Source: an uncultured Pelagibacteraceae bacterium
Lineage (GTDB): Bacteria > Pseudomonadota > Alphaproteobacteria > Pelagibacterales > Pelagibacteraceae
Direction of reading: 5' to 3'
Length of the DNA stretch: 64,000 nucleotides
Assembly: GCA_902610115.1 (NCBI GenBank)
Contig: CACLUK010000002.1
Location: 19,687-83,686, forward strand
Shown piece after piece: positions 1-8,994 of this stretch (its first letter is position 1; each line of letters opens with the position of its first letter). A program made the position numbers and the translations under genes. A model generated the notes under the pieces. That model saw nothing but the letters and a program-made list of their open reading frames with translations, did no database searches and was not told the DNA's origin.

Positions 1-13
1 AAAGTATTTTTAG

Positions 14-1063
14 ATGAATTTTGCATTAATTACAGGATCATGTGGATTGGTAGGGTCTGAGTCTTCTTTATTTTTTGCAAAAAAAAAATTTAAAATTTTA
101 GGTATTGATAATAATTCAAGAAAGTTTTTTTTTGGAAAAGACGGTGATGTTACATGGGTAAAAAATTACATTAAAAAGAATATCAAAAATTATAATCATT
201 TTAATATAGACATAAGAAATTATTCAGCATTAAAAAAAGTTTTTTCAAGATATAAAAAAAATATAAAGGTAATAATACATGCTGCTGCTCAGCCCTCACA
301 TGATTGGGCAAGAAATAACGCATTTGTTGACTTTGATATCAACGCCAAAGGTACACTAAATTTATTAGAATTAACTAAAAAGTTCTGTCCTAATGCACCT
401 TTTATTTATATGTCTACGAATAAAGTTTATGGTGACAATCCAAACTTCCTTCCTTTAATAGAAAAAAAGACAAGATGGGAAATAAAAAATAATCACCGAT
501 TTAAAAAGGGAATAGACGAAACAATGTCTATAGATGGTTGCACTCATAGTTTTTTTGGAACTTCTAAATCTTACGCAGATCTGATTGTCCAAGAGTATGG
601 AAAAAATATTGGTTTAAGAACTGCTTGTTTCAGAGCTGGGTGTATAACTGGGCCTAACCATTCAGGAGCAAAACTTCACGGTTTCTTATCTTATTTAGTT
701 AAGATCTCACTAAAAAAACGGAAGTACACACTAATTGGTTATAAAGGTAAACAAGTAAGAGACAATATTCATAGCCATGATTTAGTATCCTGCTTTTGGG
801 AATTTTATAAAAAACCAAGATATGGAGAAGTTTATAATATTGGGGGGGGACGATATTCTAATTGCTCGATTTTAGAGGCATTGAATATGATTGAAGAATT
901 ATCGAATATCAAAATTAAAAGAAAATTTTTGAAAAATAACAGAGTAGGTGATCATATATGGTATATTTCGAACTTAAAAAAATTTAAAAAACACTACCCA
1001 AAATGGCGTCAAATTTATTCAACAAAAAAAATTATTAATGAACTTATTCATAAATATAAATGA
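14..1063 (+). CDS. NAD-dependent epimerase/dehydratase (SDR family, nucleotide-sugar epimerase, CDP-tyvelose/paratose epimerase-like)
   Basis: ORF; N-terminal Rossmann motif ITGSCGLVGSE; YMSTNKVYG and SKSYADLIVQEYG active-site-like segments. Confidence 0.85.
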   Translation: MNFALITGSCGLVGSESSLFFAKKKFKILGIDNNSRKFFFGKDGDVTWVKNYIKKNIKNYNHFNIDIRNYSALKKVFSRYKKNIKVIIHAAAQPSHDWARNNAFVDFDINAKGTLNLLELTKKFCPNAPFIYMSTNKVYGDNPNFLPLIEKKTRWEIKNNHRFKKGIDETMSIDGCTHSFFGTSKSYADLIVQEYGKNIGLRTACFRAGCITGPNHSGAKLHGFLSYLVKISLKKRKYTLIGYKGKQVRDNIHSHDLVSCFWEFYKKPRYGEVYNIGGGRYSNCSILEALNMIEELSNIKIKRKFLKNNRVGDHIWYISNLKKFKKHYPKWRQIYSTKKIINELIHKYK

Positions 1064-2273
1064 GGATTTTTTAAAAAATAAAAAAAAATTATATATATTT
1101 TTATTTTGTATAAGCTTTATTTCACGCGCCTTAGTCTCTTTTTATTTTGGTGACAGAAATTTAGAAAATGAATGGGCAATATTAGTAAGCAACCTTTATA
1201 ATAACAACGTTTTATCTATGCTTAAATTTGGAGATTTGATTGTTCCTAATTTATGGATGCCACCTGTTTATGCATATTTTATTTATTTGCATGCACTTAT
1301 ATTTGGAATGGGCGAAAATTTAGCTGACTACATTATTGCCAGTCAAATTTTAGTTTCCTCATTAACAACAATCATTTTTTTTAAAATTATATCCCAATTT
1401 TGTTCTAACAAAATATCGTTAGGTGGAGCAATAATATTTTCTATTTTTCCTTTAATAGTTTATTCAGCAAGTCAAATTTCATCAGTTACAATATATCTTT
1501 TTTTATTATTACTTTTCATCCTACTGATATTAAATTTAATTAATCAGAGCTTCAAAACCTACTGGCACTATTTAATTATTGGTTTTTTGGCTGGAATTTT
1601 AATACTTACAAGGAGAGACTTTATATTAATTTATTTTTTTTCAATTTTTTATTCCTTCATATTTTTCAAAGTTCAACTCAAAAAAATTTTTCTAATTTTA
1701 ATAGTAACTTCCATAACAATTTCGCCTTATCTTGTACGAAATTATGTTTCGTTCAATAAGTTTATAATTCATTCGGGGTTTGGCTATAATTTATGGAAAG
1801 CGTACAATGTAAACGCAAAAGTTGAGGGATATTATGAAGAATCAGACGAATTAAAATATAAGATAAGTCTAGTTAAAAAAGATATCAATTATAGAATAAA
1901 TGAGGACAAAATTTATCTAGATGAAGCAAAAAAATTTATTATACAAAATCCAAGAGAAACTATCACTCTTTTTTTTAAAAGGCTTTTTTCAATTTTTTTT
2001 ATTGATCTAGAGTCTACTCAAAAAAATTATTATAACGTTTTACACATTGCTCCGAACATATTAATTGCAATTTTTTCTTTAGTAGGGTTTATAATTTGCA
2101 ACAAAAAAGACTCTAAACTTAATTATTTAATTTTGTTGATGCTAGTTTTATTGATGGTTTATTCTTTATTTGCTCTTCTGCCAAGGTATAAGATTTATAT
2201 CATACCATTTCAGATATTGTTAACCTTAAAATTCTTTGAGTATTTTTTAAAAAAATTAAGTAAAAATTATTAG
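1038..2273 (+). CDS. Multi-TM glycosyltransferase-like membrane protein (GT39/ArnT-like)
   Basis: ORF of about 411 aa with many hydrophobic segments, WMPPVYAYFIYL region, located beside nucleotide-sugar gene; overlaps upstream gene by 26 nt. Confidence 0.6.
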   Translation: MNLFININEDFLKNKKKLYIFLFCISFISRALVSFYFGDRNLENEWAILVSNLYNNNVLSMLKFGDLIVPNLWMPPVYAYFIYLHALIFGMGENLADYIIASQILVSSLTTIIFFKIISQFCSNKISLGGAIIFSIFPLIVYSASQISSVTIYLFLLLLFILLILNLINQSFKTYWHYLIIGFLAGILILTRRDFILIYFFSIFYSFIFFKVQLKKIFLILIVTSITISPYLVRNYVSFNKFIIHSGFGYNLWKAYNVNAKVEGYYEESDELKYKISLVKKDINYRINEDKIYLDEAKKFIIQNPRETITLFFKRLFSIFFIDLESTQKNYYNVLHIAPNILIAIFSLVGFIICNKKDSKLNYLILLMLVLLMVYSLFALLPRYKIYIIPFQILLTLKFFEYFLKKLSKNY

Positions 2274-3068
2274 TTGCCCACTTTGAGTTTGGATGCCTTT
2301 GTCTAAATCTATTTTTAGATCTCTGACTGCTTTTTTCACACCGTCCTGATTAATTAGATTATAATCATCAAATAGAATTATAGCATTATTTTCGAGTCTA
2401 TCTTTTATAAAGTTAAATGTATCAATAGTTGATTGATAAAGATCAAAGTCTAAATGGACAAAGCTAAACTTTAAATTTTTAATTTTATTCATATCATTGT
2501 CTTTAAGTTCTGGAAAATACCCAACCAAAGTCATTAATTTTGAATTTTTTTCAGATAAAATTTTATTCAAGTTTTCAGTCATTTGTTCATGATTAAAATC
2601 TCTAAATCTAGTTTTTTTGGTAAAAGGCTTATATTTTCCATGATAATGTTCATCATATTTTGTAATGTTTTTTTTAATTTCTTCTGCATATAAGCCAAAA
2701 CTGTCAACTGAAAAAACATGAGTATCTTTTTTTATAAATTTAGAAATAGTTGTTAAACCTGCCCCTCTATCTGTACCAAACTCTATTACATTTGTTTGCT
2801 TGCCTTCAAAAATTTTATTATGTAGTTTAATAAGTTGATAAACGGTAAAATTTCTCTCTTTGTCTTGTGAAGACTTTTTTTTTATTTCATTCCAATTTTT
2901 AAGAAATTCATCTGGATAATCAATTTGAACACCTAAAAAATATTTTCTTAAATTCCAGAAGAATTGTGATAACCATAAAATGATTATCATTTGCTGCTTT
3001 TCACTAAATAGTCTTCCGACTAAAGATCTAATTTTTTTAAAACTCATAAAGTATTCATTTGCATACAA
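2256..3068 (-). CDS. Class I SAM-dependent methyltransferase (TylF/macrocin O-methyltransferase-like)
   Basis: VIEFGTDRGAGLTTISKF motif, FVHLDFDLYQSTIDTFNFIKDRL and IILFDDYN motifs. Confidence 0.75.
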   Translation of the reverse strand: MYANEYFMSFKKIRSLVGRLFSEKQQMIIILWLSQFFWNLRKYFLGVQIDYPDEFLKNWNEIKKKSSQDKERNFTVYQLIKLHNKIFEGKQTNVIEFGTDRGAGLTTISKFIKKDTHVFSVDSFGLYAEEIKKNITKYDEHYHGKYKPFTKKTRFRDFNHEQMTENLNKILSEKNSKLMTLVGYFPELKDNDMNKIKNLKFSFVHLDFDLYQSTIDTFNFIKDRLENNAIILFDDYNLINQDGVKKAVRDLKIDLDKGIQTQSGQLIIFT

Positions 3069-3130
3069 GTTTTCTTAATTTAATTCAATTAACGAAAAAA
3101 TAATAAACTAAAAATGATATTATTGATAAG

Positions 3131-3207
3131 TGGTGCGCCTGCTAGGATTTGAACCCAGAACCTCCTGGTCCGTAGCCAAGCGCTCTATCCAGTTGAGCTA
3201 CAGGCGC
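3131..3207 (-). tRNA. tRNA-Arg (anticodon ACG), CCA encoded
   Basis: Reverse complement GCGCCTGTAGCTCAACTGGATAGAGCGCTTGGCTACGGACCAGGAGGTTCTGGGTTCAAATCCTAGCAGGCGCACCA folds as a cloverleaf. Confidence 0.95.
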
Positions 3208-3276
3208 TTTAACTAATTATCTTTTTTTATTTTAAATTAAATTTCATGATATAAGTATCATAATTTCACGTAAAAA

Positions 3277-4600
3277 ATGAATTTATTTTCTAAAGCTAAT
3301 ATATCAAAAGAAAACTTTTTAAGTATTTTAGTGGCTCTCCTGCCATTAAGTTTTATTGCGGGTAACTTAATTATTAATTTTAATTTAATATTATTGATTT
3401 TATTTTCCTTAATACTTTTTAATAAAGACGTGTTTACAATTAAATTTTATATTTTAGACAAACTTTTATTTTTTTATTTTTTTCTAGTAATTTTTACTGC
3501 CTTTATAAATGATTTTGAATTTTACAAAAACGATATTCTTTGGAGAGGTTATTTCCCAACGACTATAAAATCATTTTTTTTCTTAAAGTATCTTTTACTT
3601 TATCTTGTACTAAGATTTTTAGTAGAAAAAAATTTTCTAAATCTAAAATATTTTTTCATTTCATGTTTGTTTGCATCATTATTTGTGTGTTTCGATATTT
3701 TTTATCAATTTTTTAATGGTAAAGATATTTTTGGTTTTTCGTCAGAAACTTCTGGAAGAAAGTTAGGAGGTCCTTTTGGTGACGAATTGATAGCAGGAGG
3801 CTACATACAAAGATTCTCTATCTTTGCATTTTTCACACTACCATTATTTTATTCTAAAAATTTCAAAAAAATAGCTAAATATTTAATACCAGTTTTTTTT
3901 ATCATATTTTTTGTAGGTATAATTATGTCAGGTAATAGAATGCCTTTATTACTTTTTTTATTAGCAGTTAGTTTAATAATAATTTTCCAGAAACAAACAA
4001 GAAAATTTTTAGTTCCCTTTGTCGTAATTTTTTCACTAATATTTTTTTTAATTATAAGCGTTAATACAAAGATTAAAAATAATTTTTTAAATTTTTATGT
4101 TCAGATTTCAAATATGAAAACGATTATAGTTGGTGATGAATCTAATTATCAAAATATCCCCCAGTACTTTAAAGAGTTCAGTACTTTTTATGAAACTTGG
4201 TTGTTAAATAAATATATTGGAGGTGGTATTAAAAATTTTAGATACTACTGTCATGAACGTCCTAATATAGATAAAAATTCAAATTTTATTTGTAATATGC
4301 ATCCACATAATTATTATCTTGAAATTTTGACAGAGACCGGTTTTTTTGGGTTTGTTGTTTTAATCAGCATTTTATTATCAATTCTATATCTGTCCTTTTA
4401 TAATAAATATTTTTCAAAATCTTCTTTAACGGATAATAACTTAATAATTCCATTTATTTTTCTATTTATTGTAGAAATTTTCCCATTAAAAAGTACAGGA
4501 AGTTTTTTTTACCACAGGAAATACTACCTATTTATTCTTAATAATTGGAATACTTGTGGGTATTATAAGAAGTGAAAATAGATTTGAAAAACACACTTAA
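3277..4600 (+). pseudogene. O-antigen ligase/polymerase-like membrane protein with apparent frameshift at T8 (intact frame ends 4575; shifted frame ends 4600)
   Basis: Multi-TM ORF with O-antigen-ligase-like HPHNYYLEILTETGFFG motif; after T8 (4503-4510) the -1T frame reads TTGNTTYLFLIIGILVGIIRSENRFEKHT, a plausible final TM helix, whereas the annotated frame reads YHRKYYLFILNNWNTCGYYKK. Confidence 0.6.
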
Positions 4601-4617
4601 TTTTACTAATTTGTTTT

Positions 4618-5790
4618 ATGAAAGAAATATTAATCACATCAGCGCTTAGAACGCCTGTGGGCTCAATAAATAAATCTCTTAAGAATATACCAGCAGACGA
4701 ATTAGGGGCTGCAGTTATAACTGCATCCACAGAAAAATTAAAAATTCAAAAAGATCAGATTGATGAGGTTATAATGGGGCAAGTTTTAACTGGGGGCACT
4801 GGTCAGAACCCTGCTAGACAAGCTGCTTTTAGAGCGGGGATACCAAAAGAAAAACCTTCATATATTGTTAATCAAGTTTGTGGGTCTGGAATTAGATCTG
4901 TGGCTTCAGCATTTCAAAGCATAAAATCTGGGGACAATCATATTGTAATTGCTGGAGGGCAAGAAAGTATGTCTTTGGCGCCACATACTATTCATCTAAG
5001 AGACGGAAAAAAACTAGGTGATACTGAACTTATAGACTCAATGATAAAGGATGGACTATGGGATGCTTTTCATGGATATCATATGGGTATCACAGCAGAA
5101 AATGTTGCAGAAAAATTTCAAGTTACAAGGGATGAACAAGATAAATTTGCTTTGAAATCTCAGGAAAAGGCAATTAAGGCTCAAAAAGCCGATAAATTTA
5201 AAGACGAGATAATAAAATTTAAAATAAAAACTAAAAATACTGAAGTGGATTTTTTAAAGGATGAGCATCCAAGAGAAGGTATAAATCTAGAAGCTTTATC
5301 AAGATTAAAACCAGTCTTTAAAAAAGACGGAACTGTGACTGCAGGCAACGCCTCTGGAATAAATGATGGGGCTGCCGCTGTAACTTTGATGTCAGACACT
5401 GAAGCAAAAAAAAGAGATTTAAAAAAATTGGTATCAATTAAATCATGGGCAAGTTGTGGTGTTGATCCAGCATTGATGGGGACTGGTCCAATACCCTCCA
5501 CGAAAAAAGCTTTAGATATAGCTGGTTGGTCAGTAAAAGACGTCGATCTATTTGAAATTAATGAAGCGTTTGCGGCTCAAAGTTTAGCAGTGGTGAAAAC
5601 TCTTTCTATTCCTGAAGAAAAAGTAAATGTTAATGGCGGTGCGATTGCAATAGGTCATCCTATCGGAGCATCTGGAACAAGGATACTTGTTACACTTATT
5701 CATGAAATGATAAAAAGGGATGTAAAAAAAGGTTTAGCAACTCTTTGTATCGGTGGAGGAATGGGTATTGCAATGTGTATTGAAAGATAA
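4618..5790 (+). CDS. atoB: Acetyl-CoA C-acetyltransferase (thiolase)
   Basis: VNQVCGSGIRSV, GGQESMS, NVNGGAIAIGHPIGASGTRI, CIGGGMG thiolase motifs. Confidence 0.93.
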   Translation: MKEILITSALRTPVGSINKSLKNIPADELGAAVITASTEKLKIQKDQIDEVIMGQVLTGGTGQNPARQAAFRAGIPKEKPSYIVNQVCGSGIRSVASAFQSIKSGDNHIVIAGGQESMSLAPHTIHLRDGKKLGDTELIDSMIKDGLWDAFHGYHMGITAENVAEKFQVTRDEQDKFALKSQEKAIKAQKADKFKDEIIKFKIKTKNTEVDFLKDEHPREGINLEALSRLKPVFKKDGTVTAGNASGINDGAAAVTLMSDTEAKKRDLKKLVSIKSWASCGVDPALMGTGPIPSTKKALDIAGWSVKDVDLFEINEAFAAQSLAVVKTLSIPEEKVNVNGGAIAIGHPIGASGTRILVTLIHEMIKRDVKKGLATLCIGGGMGIAMCIER

Positions 5791-5804
5791 AATATTATCT
5801 TTTA

Positions 5805-6698
5805 ATGGAACTGCCAATTATAAATCATCCTGACTATGTTGCAAAAATAAATGATGATAATAAGTTTCCTATAAAAAAATTTGGTGCTTTAGCAAACCAT
5901 CTACTTGAGAAAAAAGTTGTAAAAAAATTTTATACACCGAAAGAATGCTCGATTGAAACAATGAAAACTTCTCATTCTTTAAAGTATATAAATGATATCA
6001 AAAATAAAACGCTAAATATCCAAGCACAAAAAAAGATTGGTTTTCCCATAAATGATAGTGTCGTAAGAAGATCTTTTGTTGCTACTGGTGGAACAGTTCT
6101 TGCAAGCAAACTTGCATTAGAATCAAAACTTGCCTGCAATACTGCAGGCGGTAGTCATCATGCTACTTTTGATTTCGGAGCAGGGTATTGTGTTTTTAAT
6201 GATACTGCTGTTGCTGCTAATTACTTAAAAAATAAAAAGTATGTAAAAAAAATCCTGATATTAGACTTAGATGTACATCAAGGTAATGGTAATTCAGAAA
6301 TATTTCAAAAAGATAAAGATGTTTTAACTTTTAGTATGCATTGTGCTTCAAATTATCCTGCCAAAAAATCTAAAAGTGATATAGATGTCGAACTTCAAGA
6401 CAATATGGAAGATAAAGAATACCTTAATATTTTAAACAAAAATTTAAAAAAGTTGGATAGTAATACTTTTGACTTTGTTTTCTATATTGCAGGGGTTGAT
6501 ATTCATCATGAAGATAGACTGGGTAAACTTAAAATAACAGACGAGGGTGTTAATAAAAGAGATCAAATAGTAATTGAAAATTTTTATTCGAAAAATATTC
6601 CTTTATGTGGTGTTCTTGGCGGCGGATATAATAAAAGTTTTGAAAAACTTATTGCGCTTCATTCAATGTTACACAAAAACTGCGCTGAATATTTTTGA
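5805..6698 (+). CDS. Histone deacetylase / AcuC-like amidohydrolase family protein
   Basis: GGSHHATFDFGAGYCVFND, ILDLDVHQGNGN, GVLGGGYN motifs of the HDAC superfamily. Confidence 0.88.
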   Translation: MELPIINHPDYVAKINDDNKFPIKKFGALANHLLEKKVVKKFYTPKECSIETMKTSHSLKYINDIKNKTLNIQAQKKIGFPINDSVVRRSFVATGGTVLASKLALESKLACNTAGGSHHATFDFGAGYCVFNDTAVAANYLKNKKYVKKILILDLDVHQGNGNSEIFQKDKDVLTFSMHCASNYPAKKSKSDIDVELQDNMEDKEYLNILNKNLKKLDSNTFDFVFYIAGVDIHHEDRLGKLKITDEGVNKRDQIVIENFYSKNIPLCGVLGGGYNKSFEKLIALHSMLHKNCAEYF

Positions 6699-6705
6699 TT
6701 GGTCC

Positions 6706-6741
6706 TGGCTCTAGATGACTTAAATTTAGGGACTAGAGCCA
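6706..6741. terminator. Inverted repeat between convergent genes, possible bidirectional terminator
   Basis: TGGCTCTAG (6706-6714) pairs with CTAGAGCCA (6733-6741), 18-nt loop; no U-tract. Confidence 0.45.
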
Positions 6742-6798
6742 AGATTAAGATAAGTTTAGTAAATTTTAGAAACTAGTTTAATTAATATTTCTGACGCA

Positions 6799-8727
6799 CT
6801 ATAATTTTAGTTGCGGCAGATTTGCATAAAACTCGAGGGACTCAGGATTGGCTATAGCTTCTTTATTGTTTATTTTTTCACCGTTAATCACTTGTCGCAC
6901 AGCTAACTCTACAATTTTTCCACTTTTAGTTCTTGGAATCTCTGGAGCTTCAATTATCATCGCAGGAACATGTTTAGGAGAACAATTTTTTCTTATTTTA
7001 GATTTTATTAGCTTAATTTTTTCTTCGTCTAATTTCTGATTATCTTTAGTTGTAACAAACAAGATAATTCTTACATCATCATTAAATTCTTGGCCCACAA
7101 CCAGACCTTCAGTGATAAAGTCAATATCTTCTACTTGCTGGTAAATTTCAGAGGTTCCAATTCTTACTCCTCCTGGATTTAAAGTAGCATCAGATCTACC
7201 ACGCATAATAAATCCATTGTTTTCAGTTCTCTCAATAAAATCTCCATGATGCCAAATATTTTTGTATCTAGCGAAGTATGCTTTATGATATTTATTACCA
7301 TCATCATCTCCCCAAAACTTTACTGGCATAGATGGAAAAGGTTGTTTAACAACTAGTTCTCCTTTTTCTCCATCTTTTGTACTTCTCCCATTATCTGTAA
7401 AAACATCAACATCGATCCCTAAACTTTGTCCTTGAATTTCTCCTTTATGGACATTTGAAAAAAGATTTCCAAGTACTAAACATCCAACTAAATCTGTCCC
7501 ACCGGCGATCGAAGCTAGGTGAACATCTTTCTTAATATTGTCATATACATATTTAAAACTTTCCTCTGCTAACGGTGATCCAGTTGAAGTAATAATTTTT
7601 ACAGATTTTAGGTCTAAATTTTTACTTTCGTACTTTTCGTTTTTTAAATGGTCTATATATTTCGCGCTGACACCTAAGAGATTGATTTTTTTATTTTGGC
7701 AATATTCAAGAAGAACATCTATCTTAGGATAAACCGGGGCTCCATCATAAAGAAAAATTGATGATCCAGTCGCTAGTCCACCTACCAACCAATTCCACAT
7801 CATCCAGCCTGTTGTAGTATAATAAAATAGTTTTTCGTTTTCTCTAATATCACAATGAAGCATAAACTCTTTATTATGCTCAATTAAAACATTTCCTGAT
7901 CCGTGTGTAATACATTTTGGTTTTCCTGTAGTACCGCTAGAGAAAAGAATATAAATAGGATGATTAAATTCAAATCTTTCAAAAATCTCGTCTAAGTTAC
8001 TTTTTAAAGTCTCCTCAAAATCAACGAAATCTTTTAAGTTTTCTTTTTCTTTATTATTATAGTTGTATGCGACCACTTTCTTAATTGATGGTATATGCTT
8101 AAGAATTTCATCAATTTTATCTAAAATATTTATTTTTTTTCCATTGTAATAATAGTAATCGCAAGTAATAAGAACTTTTGGTTCAGTCTGTTTAAATCTA
8201 TCTACAACACCTTGAATTCCAAAATCTGGTGAACAAGAAGACCATATAATTCCATTTTTAGCACAAGCTAAAAAACAAATAATAGTTTCTATTTTATTTG
8301 GCACATAAGCTGCAACCCTATCTCCTTTTTGAAGATTAATTTTTTTGAGATATGATGAAAATCTACAAACCTTTTCATATAAATTATTCCAAGTTATATT
8401 TTCTTCAAAACCTTTTTCAGATAGAAAATTTATTGCTAATTCATCAGATTTTTTTTTTAAGATATTTTCTGTGTAGTTTAATTTTGAGTCTGAAAAAAAT
8501 TTTGTTTTATTAAAGGCCTTATTTTTTTGAATTACTTTGGATCCTTTATTTCCAATTATTTTTGAGTAATCCCAGAACTTTGACCAAAACTCTTCTGGAT
8601 TATCAATAGACCATTTCCAAATTTTTTTAAAATCATTTGATGATTTAAAATTTATAAATCTACAAAAATCGTTTAATAAAGAGTTGTCTTTTAGTTTTTC
8701 AGACGGTTGCCATAGTAGTTTATCCAT
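6799..8727 (-). CDS. Acetoacetyl-CoA synthetase (acetoacetate--CoA ligase)
   Basis: 642-aa AMP-forming ligase; ILFSSGTTGKPKCITHG; WMMWNWLVGGL; C-terminal PRTKSGK motif. Confidence 0.88.
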   Translation of the reverse strand: MDKLLWQPSEKLKDNSLLNDFCRFINFKSSNDFKKIWKWSIDNPEEFWSKFWDYSKIIGNKGSKVIQKNKAFNKTKFFSDSKLNYTENILKKKSDELAINFLSEKGFEENITWNNLYEKVCRFSSYLKKINLQKGDRVAAYVPNKIETIICFLACAKNGIIWSSCSPDFGIQGVVDRFKQTEPKVLITCDYYYYNGKKINILDKIDEILKHIPSIKKVVAYNYNNKEKENLKDFVDFEETLKSNLDEIFERFEFNHPIYILFSSGTTGKPKCITHGSGNVLIEHNKEFMLHCDIRENEKLFYYTTTGWMMWNWLVGGLATGSSIFLYDGAPVYPKIDVLLEYCQNKKINLLGVSAKYIDHLKNEKYESKNLDLKSVKIITSTGSPLAEESFKYVYDNIKKDVHLASIAGGTDLVGCLVLGNLFSNVHKGEIQGQSLGIDVDVFTDNGRSTKDGEKGELVVKQPFPSMPVKFWGDDDGNKYHKAYFARYKNIWHHGDFIERTENNGFIMRGRSDATLNPGGVRIGTSEIYQQVEDIDFITEGLVVGQEFNDDVRIILFVTTKDNQKLDEEKIKLIKSKIRKNCSPKHVPAMIIEAPEIPRTKSGKIVELAVRQVINGEKINNKEAIANPESLEFYANLPQLKL

Positions 8728-8748
8728 AAAGGCTAATTTAGCCTTTAT
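8726..8748 (-). promoter_or_regulatory. Perfect 10-bp hairpin overlapping the acetoacetyl-CoA synthetase start codon
   Basis: mRNA-sense ATAAAGGCTA-AAT-TAGCCTTTAT with ATG beginning in the 3' arm. Confidence 0.6.
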
Positions 8749-8885
8749 GAAATTATCTTAATAGATATTTTTTTAGTAGAAATTTCTGAACAATCTGCCC
8801 TTGATTGGTTCTGATTTCTCTTTTTTTGAACAATAAATTAAATAGCCATTTCATAGCTAATAGAACCAGCTAGAGGTGACAAAAA

Positions 8886-8927
8886 ATGGTAAAAAATGTG
8901 TCAAAAGTTCAACTATTCAACTTATAA
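8886..8927 (+). CDS. Putative 13-aa upstream ORF (MVKNVSKVQLFNL) before aceE
   Basis: GAGGTGA Shine-Dalgarno-like sequence 6 nt upstream of ATG; TAA stop; ends 67 nt before aceE ATG. Confidence 0.3.
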   Translation: MVKNVSKVQLFNL

Positions 8928-8994
8928 GCGCTATTCTTTCTAGTTTATTATTCAACAACTTTTTTATATGTTCCTTCCAGTTTATAATAGAGTT

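Noticed and set aside
5181-5501. 106-aa minus-strand ORF
   Set aside because: Antisense to the conserved thiolase gene; no independent motif
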